The notes under the pieces: model-generated
Database searches by the model: none
Told to the model about the DNA's origin: nothing
What the model saw: the letters and a program-made list of their open reading frames with translations, nothing else
Part shown: piece after piece, positions 9,095-17,659 of the stretch
How the letters are laid out: every line of letters starts with the position of its first letter
Position numbering within the stretch: position 1 is the stretch's first letter
NCBI GenBank assembly: GCA_965199235.1
Contig: CBDAQU010000002.1
Coordinates: 1,922,001-1,986,000, forward strand
Direction: 5' to 3'
Length of the DNA stretch: 64,000 nt
From: BOG-908 sp965199235
GTDB lineage: Bacteria; Pseudomonadota; Alphaproteobacteria; Acetobacterales; Acetobacteraceae
Program-made: the position numbers and the translations under genes

Positions 9095-9226
9095 TCAGGC
9101 GGGCGGTTCGGCGACGTGCCAGAGCACGCCGGACGGATCGAAGATGAAGCCCACCCTCAGGCCCCAGTGCCGCATCGTCGGCGCGATCGGCGCCTTGACC
9201 GGGAAGCGCTCGGAGACATTCCGGCT
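9095..9226 (-). pseudogene. remnant of a VOC (glyoxalase/bleomycin-resistance fold) gene
   Basis: The minus strand reads about 44 codons ending in TGA at 9095 with the sense of a VOC-domain C-terminus: KAPIAPTMRHWGLRVGF, then DPSGVLWHVAE. The GxRxGxxxDPxGxxW pattern is the last beta-strand pair of this metal-binding fold. Just upstream the frame is closed by a TGA and there is no credible start, so only a tail of a roughly 130-residue protein survives. It is squeezed between rpe and rsmB. The alternative is chance resemblance in GC-rich DNA, but the motif order is unusually good. Confidence 0.5.
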
Positions 9227-9235
9227 TCAGCAGCG

Positions 9236-10468
9236 TCAGGTTTTGACGAACCGGGCGGCGAAGAACCCGTCCAGCCCTCCTTTCTCGGCCCACATCGCGG
9301 GATTGGTCCGTAACGCTCCTGCAGCCGTGCGCGCCTCTGCGACGCCGACAAGTTCATCCGCCGTGAACGGCGAAGGGGCGAGCCCGAACCGGTCCAGGCC
9401 CTGCACGCGCTGCGCGCCCTCCTCGTCCTGCAGGGAGCAGACCGCGTAGATTAGCCTTCCGCCCGGCCGAAGCATCGCAGACGCCGCCTCGATCAGCCTG
9501 TCCTGGCCGGCCGTGAGCGCGGCAAGATCCTGCGGCCGCTTGATGTGAGGCAGGTCGGGGTGGCGGCGGATGGTGCCGGTGGCCGAACAGGGCGCGTCCA
9601 GCAGCACCGCATCCAGCGGGGCAGCCGGCCGCCAGGCCAGCGCGTCGGCGTGCACGATCTCGACCGCGAGCCTCAGGCGGGCAAGATTGTCGCGCAGCCG
9701 CGGCAGCCGGCGCTCGCTGGCCTCCACCGCCACGACGTGCGCGCCGGCGGCGGCCAGTTGCGCGGCCTTGCCGCCCGGGGCGGCGCACAGATCGGCCACA
9801 TGCTCGCCGGGACGCGCCGCCAGCAGCCGCGCCGGCAGCGCGGCGGCGGCGTCCTGCACCCACAGCGTTCCAGCAGCCAGCCCAGGCAGGTCGACGACCC
9901 TGGTGCCGGACGGCAGGCGCGCCGAGCCGGTCGGCAGCATTTCGCTGCCGTCAGGCGCCTGGCCACCAGGCATCAGCGTCAGGTCGAGCGGCGCCTCGGT
10001 CTGGTGGGCGACCGCGATCGCGCGTGCCTGGCTGCCCCAGGACGCCCAGAGCCAGGCTGGCGTGTCGAGCCGCGGCGAGTCCAGCTCCTCCATCGCGCCC
10101 GCGCCCGCTTCGGCCACGCGGCGCAGGACGGCGTTCACCATCCCGGAGAACGGCGCGAGCTTCTGGGCGCGCGCGAGTGCGACCGACGTCGCAACGGCGG
10201 CGTGGGCCGGGGTGTCCAGCAGAAGGAGCTGGGCTGCGCCAAGCCGCAGGATCAGGCGGACGGCGTCCGGCGGCGAGCGCTTCATGTGCGGCTCCAGCAC
10301 CGCGTCCAGCGTGCCGGCGCGGCGCAGCACGGTGGCGGCCAGGCGATGCGCCGCGGCACGGTCGCGCGCCTCGCCAGGCGGCAGTCGGTCGAGCGCCTCG
10401 TCCAGCGGGCGTCGCTGGTCGATGACGGCGCGCAGCAGCTGCATGGCGAACAGGCGGGTGTTGTCCAT
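9236..10468 (-). CDS. rsmB: RsmB-type 16S rRNA cytosine-C5 methyltransferase
   Basis: This is a SAM-dependent methyltransferase of the NOL1/NOP2/Sun family. The N-terminal 140 residues form the NusB-like RNA-binding domain found in RsmB (DRAAAHRLAATVLRR, MVNAVLRRVAE). The catalytic domain has the SAM-binding CAAPGGKAAQLA, motif IV DAPCSATG with the cysteine that releases product, and YAVCSLQDEEG with the nucleophilic cysteine. At 410 residues it is near the usual 430. The start at 10468 gives MDNTRLFAMQLLRAV; a longer frame to 10534 has no family support. It stands alone, divergent from the DUF3431 gene. Confidence 0.9.
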   Translation of the reverse strand: MDNTRLFAMQLLRAVIDQRRPLDEALDRLPPGEARDRAAAHRLAATVLRRAGTLDAVLEPHMKRSPPDAVRLILRLGAAQLLLLDTPAHAAVATSVALARAQKLAPFSGMVNAVLRRVAEAGAGAMEELDSPRLDTPAWLWASWGSQARAIAVAHQTEAPLDLTLMPGGQAPDGSEMLPTGSARLPSGTRVVDLPGLAAGTLWVQDAAAALPARLLAARPGEHVADLCAAPGGKAAQLAAAGAHVVAVEASERRLPRLRDNLARLRLAVEIVHADALAWRPAAPLDAVLLDAPCSATGTIRRHPDLPHIKRPQDLAALTAGQDRLIEAASAMLRPGGRLIYAVCSLQDEEGAQRVQGLDRFGLAPSPFTADELVGVAEARTAAGALRTNPAMWAEKGGLDGFFAARFVKT

Positions 10469-10660
10469 TGTCTGGCAGTGTCTCGGTTGCTGTGTTGCGG
10501 CCACGCAGCCGGTCCCACAGCGTGGGATCAGCACGCCGAACGCCTACCCAGCAAGCGTGGCAGGCGGCAAGGTGGCGCTTGACAGCAGGTTGAGCCGTCT
10601 GCGGAGGGTGTAGCAGGCGCGAACCGCGGCCGTCCCCACCACTGAAAGCTCCACCGACCC

Positions 10661-11581
10661 ATGCACCAGCTGATCAGCGCACGTTATGCCGAGAACCTCG
10701 ACTGGCTTGCCGAGGTGCCGCCCGACTTCGAGGTGCACATCTACAACAAGGGCGCACCGGTGACGTCGCAGCCGGCGGTCGCGCGTGCCGCCCGCATCTT
10801 CGACAGGCCTAACGAGGGGCGCGAGTCGGAGACGTATCTGACGCATGTGGCAAAGCTTCAGGCCGCTCCGCAGAGCGAGGACGGGTCATACGTGGTGTTC
10901 GCCCAAGGCGACCCGTTCGAGCACAGCCCGGATTTCCTGGCGCTGCTGCGCGCCTGGCCTGACTGGCAGCCCATCCAGCCATTGTCGTGGCGATGGAAGA
11001 CCAGGCGCGACATTCCGCCTGCGCGCGTGCTGGCCCGCGAGACCGCCTGCTTCGTGGACGGGCTGCGCGTGCGCCCCGAGCTGTTTTCCCTGCAAAGCTG
11101 GACGCCGCTCGGCTTCCACGACGTAGGGACGTTCTGGCTGCAGGAGACCTATCGGCAGGTTCATGGCCTTCCCGATGGGACCAACATCGCCGCGCATTTT
11201 CTGGCCATGTGCGACCTGCCGGCCCTGGCCGCGCAGGCCGACTCGCATCTTCTCGGACGCTTCGCCTACGGCGCCGTCTTCGCAGCCAGGACGTCGCAGC
11301 TAAGGGCGGTTCCGCCCGAGGGTCTGGCCGCCATGCGCCGTGCGTCGCTCGGGCACGAGGTCTACGGCTACGTGCTGGAGCGCATGTGGCTGCACCTGTT
11401 CGGCCTGGAGTTCATCCTGCCCGCCCCGCTGGGAGACATTCAGGCCGGCCCCTTTCCGGCCGGCCCCAGCTTCGTGCCACCCGACCGCACCTCCCCTGGC
11501 ATGCGGCGCGTGAGGAAGATCGTGCAGAAGGCCGGGCGGCTGGTGCGGCAGGCGGCAACGATTGCGGGAACAGGCAAATAG
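10661..11581 (+). CDS. DUF3431 family protein
   Basis: This 306-residue protein fits the DUF3431 pattern: early ENLDWL, IYNKG near residue 28, GRESETYLTHV near residue 55, then VVFAQGDPFEH. These features recur in uncharacterised glycosyltransferase-like proteins of polysaccharide clusters. The C-terminal half (FAYGAVFAARTSQL, YVLERMWLHLFG) resembles the end of nucleotide-sugar transferase folds, but no catalytic claim is justified. The last 40 residues are basic. It ends three bases before the GT39 gene, so the two probably form one transcript that contributes to surface glycan assembly. Confidence 0.75.
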   Translation: MHQLISARYAENLDWLAEVPPDFEVHIYNKGAPVTSQPAVARAARIFDRPNEGRESETYLTHVAKLQAAPQSEDGSYVVFAQGDPFEHSPDFLALLRAWPDWQPIQPLSWRWKTRRDIPPARVLARETACFVDGLRVRPELFSLQSWTPLGFHDVGTFWLQETYRQVHGLPDGTNIAAHFLAMCDLPALAAQADSHLLGRFAYGAVFAARTSQLRAVPPEGLAAMRRASLGHEVYGYVLERMWLHLFGLEFILPAPLGDIQAGPFPAGPSFVPPDRTSPGMRRVRKIVQKAGRLVRQAATIAGTGK

Positions 11582-11584
11582 AGG

Positions 11585-13270
11585 GTGAGCCGCCGGTTGC
11601 GCGCCATGGACGGGTTGCGGTCCTGGGAATACGTGTTGCGACCTGCTGCGCCTGCATCCGCGCCTCAGACGGACCCCTCGCCGCCAATCGCGGTCCTGCT
11701 CGTCTGTCTCTGTCTTGCCCTCTGGCTGCCGGGCTTCTTCAGCCTGCCGCCTGGCGACCGGGACGAGAGCCGGTTCGCCCAGGCCAGCAAGCAGATGAAC
11801 GAGACCGGCGACTACGTGCGAATCATGAACGGCACGGAGCCGCGCAACCGCAAGCCGATCGGCATCTACTGGCTGCAATCGGCCTCCTCCCGCGCAGCGC
11901 GGCTTGCAGCCGGGCCGGGGCTGGCCAACCCGATCTGGCCGTACAGGATACCCTCGCTGCTCGGCGGGTTGCTGGCAGTGCTCGCCACCTACCGGGCGGG
12001 CCTGCTGCTGACGCCGACCCGACGCTCCGCCGCCCTGGGCGCAGCCATGCTCGCCGCCTGCGTGCTGCTGACGACGGAGACCCACATCGCCAAGACGGAC
12101 GCCGCCCTGCTCGGCGCGACGACGCTGGCGATGGCGGTCCTGGCGCGCGCCTGGAGGGGGATCGCAACCCCGGGATGGCTGGCAGCGCTGTTCTGGCTTG
12201 CAGCCTCCGCAGGCATCCTCCTCAAAGGGCCGATCACGCCGATGGTGCTGGGCCTGACGGCCGCGACGCTGTGCGCCTGGGAACGACGCGCGCGCTGGCT
12301 GCTGGCGCTGCGGCCCTGGTGGGGCGTGCCGCTGATGCTGGCCGCCATCCTGCCCTGGTTCGTGGCGATCGGGCTGGCCACGCATGGCGCGTTCTTCGCC
12401 GACGCGGTTGGCCGCGACCTGGCCGGCAAGCTGGCGGGCGGCGCGGAAACGCACGGCGCGCCGCCGGGCCTGCACCTGCTGCTGCTGCCGCTGCTGGCGT
12501 TTCCGTCGACCATCCCGGTGCTGGCCGGCCTGCCCGCGGCCTGGGCCGGCCAGCGCGAATCGGCCACGCGCTTCCTGATCGCCTGGGCGGGGCCGTCCTG
12601 GCTGGTGTTCGAGGCGGTGCCGACGAAGCTGCCGCATTACACCCTGCCTCTCTACCCGGCGCTGTTCCTGCTCGCATCGCGCGGTCTGGACAGGCTGCCC
12701 GCACGGTGGACCGAGCTGACCGCCCGCAGCGCGTTGCTGCTGGCGGCATTCGTGGTCGGGGCAGCGTCGGCCGCCTTGCCGGTCCTGCTCCACGGCGCCT
12801 GGTGGCTCGGCCTGCCCGGCCTGGCTGCGACGGCGCTGGTGGCGTGGTGCGCGTGGCAGCGCCGTCTCGTGGCCGCCTTGTGCGCCGCAGTGCCGCTTTA
12901 CGCAGGCGTCCTGCAGCTGGAGCTGCCGCATCTGCCAGCTCTGTGGATCGGGCCGCGTCTGGTCGCTCTTCTAAGACAGGACTGGCCGGGCTACAGGCCG
13001 AGCGGGGCGGGCTTGGCCGTCGCCGGATACGCCGAGCCAAGCCTGGTGTTCCTGGCCGGCACGCAGACGGTGCTTCTGCCGGACGGAGCACAGGCGGCGC
13101 GCGCGTTGCAAGCCGGCACCGCAGGCGCCGTGGTCGTCAGCGACCGCGAGCTCGCCCGGTTCGCAGGCGCGGCCAGGTCGGAGGGGCTCTCGTTCCACGA
13201 TGCAGGCAGCGTCGCAGGCTTCAACGCGTCCCGCGGCCGCTGGGTGACGCTGAGCCTGATGCTCAGGTAG
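11585..13270 (+). CDS. ArnT-like GT39/GT83 membrane glycosyltransferase
   Basis: This 561-residue integral membrane protein has a first hydrophobic segment at about residues 35-55 and some ten more after it. Directly after the first segment lies LPPGDRDESRFAQ, the acidic first periplasmic loop that carries the catalytic Asp in the ArnT/PMT superfamily, then EPRNRKPIGIYWLQ, also typical. Such enzymes move a sugar from a polyprenyl phosphate to lipid A, protein or glycan on the periplasmic side. The start is GTG three bases after the DUF3431 stop; an ATG eight codons later is an alternative. Its last eight bases overlap tail-to-tail with the response regulator gene. Confidence 0.85.
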   Translation: MSRRLRAMDGLRSWEYVLRPAAPASAPQTDPSPPIAVLLVCLCLALWLPGFFSLPPGDRDESRFAQASKQMNETGDYVRIMNGTEPRNRKPIGIYWLQSASSRAARLAAGPGLANPIWPYRIPSLLGGLLAVLATYRAGLLLTPTRRSAALGAAMLAACVLLTTETHIAKTDAALLGATTLAMAVLARAWRGIATPGWLAALFWLAASAGILLKGPITPMVLGLTAATLCAWERRARWLLALRPWWGVPLMLAAILPWFVAIGLATHGAFFADAVGRDLAGKLAGGAETHGAPPGLHLLLLPLLAFPSTIPVLAGLPAAWAGQRESATRFLIAWAGPSWLVFEAVPTKLPHYTLPLYPALFLLASRGLDRLPARWTELTARSALLLAAFVVGAASAALPVLLHGAWWLGLPGLAATALVAWCAWQRRLVAALCAAVPLYAGVLQLELPHLPALWIGPRLVALLRQDWPGYRPSGAGLAVAGYAEPSLVFLAGTQTVLLPDGAQAARALQAGTAGAVVVSDRELARFAGAARSEGLSFHDAGSVAGFNASRGRWVTLSLMLR

Positions 13271-13643
13271 CGGGCGATGCTCCATCGCCGTTCACGGCCT
13301 TGCGCACGTCGTTGATGGCCTGCAGCAAGGCGGGCGTGGTGAACGGTTTCGGCAGGAAGCGTTCGTAGGGCGCCATGCCGCGCAGCTCGGCATAGCGGCC
13401 GCTGATGAACACGACGGGCAGGCTGGGAACGATCTCGCGCGCCGCCCTGGCAAAGGCCAGGCCGTCCATGCCAGGGCCCAGATTGATGTCGGTCACCACG
13501 ACCGAAGGCGGACGGGCAGGATCCAGCCAGCTCAGCGCCGCCTCAGCTGTCCCTATGCCCTGGATAGCGTGTCCGGCATCGTGAAGTGCCTCGAGCAAGC
13601 AGTCTCGGACGAGGTCGTCGTCCTCCACGAGCAAGATTTCCAA
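13263..13643 (-). CDS. single-domain response regulator
   Basis: This is a receiver domain without an output domain. LEILLVEDDDLVRD holds the acidic pocket, VVVTDINLGPGMDG the phosphorylatable Asp (about residue 51), VFISGRY the conserved Ser/Thr position and FLPKPF the conserved Lys. The frame is open upstream to 13829, but that part has no domain resemblance. The TTG at 13643, preceded by GGGGGA, puts the domain at the very N-terminus and is preferred. No kinase is adjacent; the nearest is 32 kb away. It may act as a phosphorelay intermediate or by protein-protein contact. The start is the uncertain part. Confidence 0.8.
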   Translation of the reverse strand: MEILLVEDDDLVRDCLLEALHDAGHAIQGIGTAEAALSWLDPARPPSVVVTDINLGPGMDGLAFARAAREIVPSLPVVFISGRYAELRGMAPYERFLPKPFTTPALLQAINDVRKAVNGDGASPAT

Positions 13644-13740
13644 GCCATCCCCCAAGTGCGCGAACGTCTGGTGCTCGATACAACTGCAAATGTAACTACA
13701 CGAAGATGAGAGCGTGTTCGTAACGACACAGCATCGGCGC

Positions 13741-13757
13741 CGTGACGACTCGTCACG
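13741..13757. promoter_or_regulatory. 17-bp perfect palindrome between M20 gene and response regulator
   Basis: The arms CGTGACGA and TCGTCACG flank a single central base. The site lies 98 bases upstream of the proposed response regulator start and 76 bases past the M20 gene's stop. It could be an operator for a dimeric regulator, or a hairpin ending the M20 transcript; there is no T-tract, which favours the operator. A second, imperfect dyad (GTGTTCGTAACGACAC) lies about 20 bases away at 13713-13728. Confidence 0.4.
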
Positions 13758-13832
13758 AGCGTGCACTCTCGCGCGTGGCAGGTGGACGGCGGTGCGGCTC
13801 GGCTGCAAGCGCGTAGCCGAGCGCCCCACCCG

Positions 13833-15011
13833 TCAGCCGAGCAGTTCTAGGGCTGCTCCGGCCAGGGCCTGGGCGCCGAGCGCGATGCAGGCCTCGTCCG
13901 GCTGGTAGCTGGAGTTGTGCAGGCTGTCCGCCCGCCCTGCCGCACCCGATCCCACCCGCAGCACGAAGCTCGGAACGCGGTCGGCGATCATCGCGAAATC
14001 CTCTGCGCCCATGCTCGGCTCGCAGGGCACGAACACCTCGCCCAACTGGCGCTTGATGCCGGCCACCCCGGCATCCAGCACGGCGTCCGCGTTCAGCGTC
14101 GGCGGCACGCCGGGCGACCATTGCAGGTCGGAGACGGTGCGCATGGCCGCGTCGTTGCCGGCGCAGATACGCCGGACCGCCGCCTCCGTCTGCGCCCGAA
14201 TGGCGGGTGACAGGGTGCGCACCGTGCCCAGCAGCTCGCAACTGTCCGGAATGATGTTGTGCACGGTGCCGGCATGGATGGCGCCCACGGTGACGACGCA
14301 CGGGTCCAGCGGCCCGATCTCCCGCGAGACCACGGTTTGCAGCGCGGTCAGCAGGTGCGCCGCTGCGATGATGGGGTCGACGGTCGTGTGCGGGTAGGCG
14401 GCATGGCCGGAGACGCCGCGGATCGCCACGCGGAACCGGTCGCACGCGGCGTAGGTTGCGCCGCGCACCGCGCCGAACGAGCCGACCGGGATTTCCGGAT
14501 GGTTGTGGAAGCCGAGTGCGAGGTCCACGCCGTCCAGCATCCCGTCCGCGATCATCGCGGCCGCCCCGCCCAGGATCTCCTCGGCCGGCTGGAACACCAG
14601 GCGCACGGTGCCCGCCATCTGCGGCGCCAGCTTGGCGAGGATGGCTGCGACCCCGAGCAGGGTGGAGCTGTGCACGTCGTGCCCGCAGGCATGCATCTGC
14701 CCGGGCTTCTGACTGGCGAAGGGCAGCCCCGTGCGCTCCTCGATCGGCAGCGCGTCCATGTCGCCGCGGATCACCAGCGTGGGTCCAGGCCGTCCACCCT
14801 GGATGGTGCCGACGACCCCGGTTCGGCCGACCCCCGTGCGGGTGGCCACGCCGAGCCGTTCGAGTTCGCGCGCGACCACGCCGGCGGTGCGGTGCTCCTC
14901 AAAGGCGAGCTCGGGGTGCGCATGCAGGTCGCGCCGGATGGCGATCAGCGCCGGCTCCTCGTCCTGGGCGAAGCCGGCGATTGCAGAACGAACGTCGTTG
15001 ATGTGTCCCAA
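13833..15011 (-). CDS. M20 family amidohydrolase (hippurate hydrolase-like)
   Basis: This 392-residue zinc peptidase-family enzyme probably hydrolyses N-acyl amino acids or related amides in the cytoplasm. Signatures include RRDLHAHPELAFEEHRTA, RGDMDALPIEE, HACGHDVHSS with metal ligands, FQPAEEILGGAAAM with the catalytic Glu and metal Glu, FHNHP, and a lid domain with VSGHAAYPH. The terminal PSMGAEDFAM also matches the family. Length is typical and no signal peptide is seen. Substrate cannot be told apart within hippurate, N-acetyl-amino-acid or indole-acetyl-amino-acid hydrolases. It stands alone, divergent from manC. Confidence 0.9.
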   Translation of the reverse strand: MGHINDVRSAIAGFAQDEEPALIAIRRDLHAHPELAFEEHRTAGVVARELERLGVATRTGVGRTGVVGTIQGGRPGPTLVIRGDMDALPIEERTGLPFASQKPGQMHACGHDVHSSTLLGVAAILAKLAPQMAGTVRLVFQPAEEILGGAAAMIADGMLDGVDLALGFHNHPEIPVGSFGAVRGATYAACDRFRVAIRGVSGHAAYPHTTVDPIIAAAHLLTALQTVVSREIGPLDPCVVTVGAIHAGTVHNIIPDSCELLGTVRTLSPAIRAQTEAAVRRICAGNDAAMRTVSDLQWSPGVPPTLNADAVLDAGVAGIKRQLGEVFVPCEPSMGAEDFAMIADRVPSFVLRVGSGAAGRADSLHNSSYQPDEACIALGAQALAGAALELLG

Positions 15012-15147
15012 AGGCCTGACTTTCGATGCAATGATGATATAGGTTGCAGCGCGTGGACCAACACTGGCAAGCGGATGGCCGGACAGAGGTCGGCTATCAT
15101 TTGGACGCGCCGGGCCAGGGCGCGATCACGCCTAAAGGGGGGACGGC

Positions 15148-16626
15148 ATGGACGATCAGCATATCCCAGACGTCGCAGCGATGGGCACCCCACTGGACAG
15201 GGCCGATAGCGGCCTGATCGTTCCGGTGATCCTGTCCGGCGGATCGGGCACCAGGCTGTGGCCGGTCTCCCGCGAAAGCTTCCCCAAGCAGCTTTGGCCG
15301 CTGATCTCCCACCGATCGATGCTGCAGGAGACGGCGCTGCGGGCGGCCGGCTCTGGCTTCGCGGCCCCGGTGGTGGTGTGCAACGAGGAGCACCGCTTCC
15401 TGATCGCCGAGCAGCTGCGGGAGGCCGGCATCGAGGACGCGCGCATCCTGCTGGAGCCGGTCGGCCGCAACTCCGCCCCCGCCATCGCGGCCGCCGCCCT
15501 GCTGGTGGCGGAAACCGTGCCGGACGCGGTGATCTGGATGATGGCCGCCGACTCCTCGATCACCCGGCTCGACGCCCTGGGCGAGGCCCTGGCCAACGCG
15601 GTGGCCGCAGCCCGCGCCGGCCGAATCGTGACGTTCGGCATGAAGCCGAACTCGGCAGAGACCGGCTACGGCTACATCGAGGTAGGCGCGCCTCTGCCCG
15701 ACAGTCCTGGCGTGCACGCGGTGGCGAGCTTCGTCGAGAAGCCGGACGCCGCCGGTGCGGCGGCCCTGTCGGCCGACGGCCACCATCTGTGGAACAGCGG
15801 CATGTTCGTCTTCACCGCGGCCACCCTGCTGGGCGAGATGGAGGCGTTGGCGCCGCAGGTTATGACGGCCGTGCGGCGCGCCATGCTGTCCCGCCGCAGC
15901 GACCTCGATTTCACCCGCCTGGACCGCACGGCGTTTGCCGCATGCCCCAGCATCAGCCTGGACTACGCGGTGGCCGAGCGCACCCATCGTGCGGCCGTGG
16001 TGCCGGCCGATCTCGGCTGGTGCGACGTGGGGAGCTGGAACGCCCTGTGGGAACTGGGCGGCAAGGATGCCGACGGCAACGTCAGCCAGGGTGACGTTCT
16101 GCTGGAGGGCTCGCATCGCTGCTACGCTCGCAGCGACGGCATGCTGACTGCCGTCGTCGGCCTGACGGACACGATCGTGGTGACCACCGAGGACGCCGTG
16201 CTGGTGATGCATCGCGACCGTGCGCAGGACGTCAAGCGCGTGGTGGAGAGGCTGCGCGAGGCCGGCCGGCACGAGGCGGCGGCGCATAACCGGGCCTATC
16301 GCCCCTGGGGGTTCTACGAGAGCCTGATCAACGGCGAGCGGTTCCAGGTCAAGCGCATCGTGGTCAAGCCGGGCGAGAAACTGTCGCTGCAGAAACATTT
16401 CCACCGGGCGGAGCACTGGGTGGTGGTCGCCGGAACGGCGATGGTGGTGCGCGACGAGGACCGCGTGATGGTGCGCGAGAACGAGAGCATCTATCTCCCC
16501 CTCGGCTGCGTGCACCGTCTGGAGAACCCCGGCCGCATTTCTCTGGAGCTGATCGAGGTGCAGTCGGGCGCCTATCTGGGCGAGGACGACATCGTCAGGA
16601 TCGAGGACACCTACGGCCGCAGTTGA
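15148..16626 (+). CDS. manC: mannose-1-phosphate guanylyltransferase / mannose-6-phosphate isomerase
   Basis: This bifunctional enzyme (AlgA/XanB/CpsB type) isomerises fructose 6-phosphate to mannose 6-phosphate and forms GDP-mannose from mannose 1-phosphate and GTP. The N-terminal nucleotidyltransferase has GGSGTRLWPVSRESFPKQ at about residue 31, GRNSAPAIA and FVEKPD. The C-terminal cupin isomerase (about residues 385-485) has RPWGFYESL, VKPGEKLSLQKHFHRAEHW and metal-binding His/Glu residues. At 492 residues it is full length, with a strong AAAGGGGGGAC ribosome site. It would supply GDP-mannose to the polysaccharide genes in this window, though it is not in an operon with them. Confidence 0.94.
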   Translation: MDDQHIPDVAAMGTPLDRADSGLIVPVILSGGSGTRLWPVSRESFPKQLWPLISHRSMLQETALRAAGSGFAAPVVVCNEEHRFLIAEQLREAGIEDARILLEPVGRNSAPAIAAAALLVAETVPDAVIWMMAADSSITRLDALGEALANAVAAARAGRIVTFGMKPNSAETGYGYIEVGAPLPDSPGVHAVASFVEKPDAAGAAALSADGHHLWNSGMFVFTAATLLGEMEALAPQVMTAVRRAMLSRRSDLDFTRLDRTAFAACPSISLDYAVAERTHRAAVVPADLGWCDVGSWNALWELGGKDADGNVSQGDVLLEGSHRCYARSDGMLTAVVGLTDTIVVTTEDAVLVMHRDRAQDVKRVVERLREAGRHEAAAHNRAYRPWGFYESLINGERFQVKRIVVKPGEKLSLQKHFHRAEHWVVVAGTAMVVRDEDRVMVRENESIYLPLGCVHRLENPGRISLELIEVQSGAYLGEDDIVRIEDTYGRS

Positions 16627-16669
16627 TCGCGCACCGTATGGGTGCAACACGGCCAGGCGGAGAGGGACG

Positions 16670-17659
16670 ATGACGATGCGTATCGATGCAGTGCTGCCGG
16701 GTGTGGTAAGATTTCTCAGCGTTGCGATCCTGGCAGGCCTGCCGGCTGCCGCCCGGGCCGCCGATGCGCCATCGGCCGCGCAGTCCAGAGAGGCGCAGGC
16801 CAGGGCAGACTGGGCGGCGGCGATCGCGAAGCTGCCGGTTCCTCAGGAGGGCTGCTTCAAGGCGTCCTACCCGAGCGCCGAGTGGCATCAGGTCGCCTGC
16901 AACACGGCGCCGAACCGTCCCTACGTGCCGAGGAACGGGCACCGCGGCTTCACCGTGGGCGACGGCAACGATTACTCGGCCGTGGCAAGCAGCCTGGTTT
17001 CCTCGTCCACCGGCTCGTTTTCTGCGGTGAGTGGGGTGACACACGAAACCGGCTACGACAGCCAGGCCAACACCTATTCGATCCAGCTCAACTCCCAGTT
17101 CTTCGCGACACCGGTCTGCAACGGCGCCACCACCCCGTCCTCGTGCCTGGGATGGCAGCAATTCGTCTACACGAACTCCGGCTCCGCCTTCATGCAGTAT
17201 TGGCTGCTCGATTACGGATCGAAATGCCCGTCCGGCGGGTGGATGTCGTATGAGGGCGATTGCTACAGGAACAGCAGAGCGGTTTCCGTCCCGACCCAGG
17301 TGATCGCCCAGCTTGGCACCCTCAAGCTGACCGGAACCGCCGTTGCGGGTGGAACCGACACCTTCGTCATGACGACGGCGACGGACGCCTACAGCACGAC
17401 CGGCAAGGACAGCGTCGTCGACCTGGCGGGCGCGTGGAAGGCCGTGGAGTTCAACGTCGTGGGCGATGGCGGCGGGTCGGCCGCCAAGTTCAACAAGGGA
17501 TCGAGGATCACGGTGGAGATCACGCTCAAGGACGGCAGTTCGGCGGCGCCCGCCTGCCAGTCCGATGACGGCACCACGGGGGAGACGAACAACCTGACCC
17601 TGGGAAGCTGCAGCACGGCGGGCGGAACGCCTGCGGTCGAGTTCACCGAAAGCCGCTAG
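16670..17659 (+). CDS. secreted protein of unknown function
   Basis: I do not recognise this 329-residue protein with certainty. It starts at an ATG with GGAGAGGG before it and has a clear signal peptide ending near AARAADA. The mature part contains EGCFKASYPSAEWHQVAC, a Gly-rich stretch, then SQFFATPVCNGATTPSSCLG, KCPSGGWMSYEGDC and a final pair of cysteines, eight in all, which suggests disulfide bonds and an extracytoplasmic location. The repeated aromatic/Asn/Gly pattern and YGSKCPSGGW could suggest a carbohydrate-binding or lectin-like beta fold, but that is only impression. It follows manC by 43 bases on the same strand. Its TAG stop lies inside a repeat element. Confidence 0.75.
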   Translation: MTMRIDAVLPGVVRFLSVAILAGLPAAARAADAPSAAQSREAQARADWAAAIAKLPVPQEGCFKASYPSAEWHQVACNTAPNRPYVPRNGHRGFTVGDGNDYSAVASSLVSSSTGSFSAVSGVTHETGYDSQANTYSIQLNSQFFATPVCNGATTPSSCLGWQQFVYTNSGSAFMQYWLLDYGSKCPSGGWMSYEGDCYRNSRAVSVPTQVIAQLGTLKLTGTAVAGGTDTFVMTTATDAYSTTGKDSVVDLAGAWKAVEFNVVGDGGGSAAKFNKGSRITVEITLKDGSSAAPACQSDDGTTGETNNLTLGSCSTAGGTPAVEFTESR

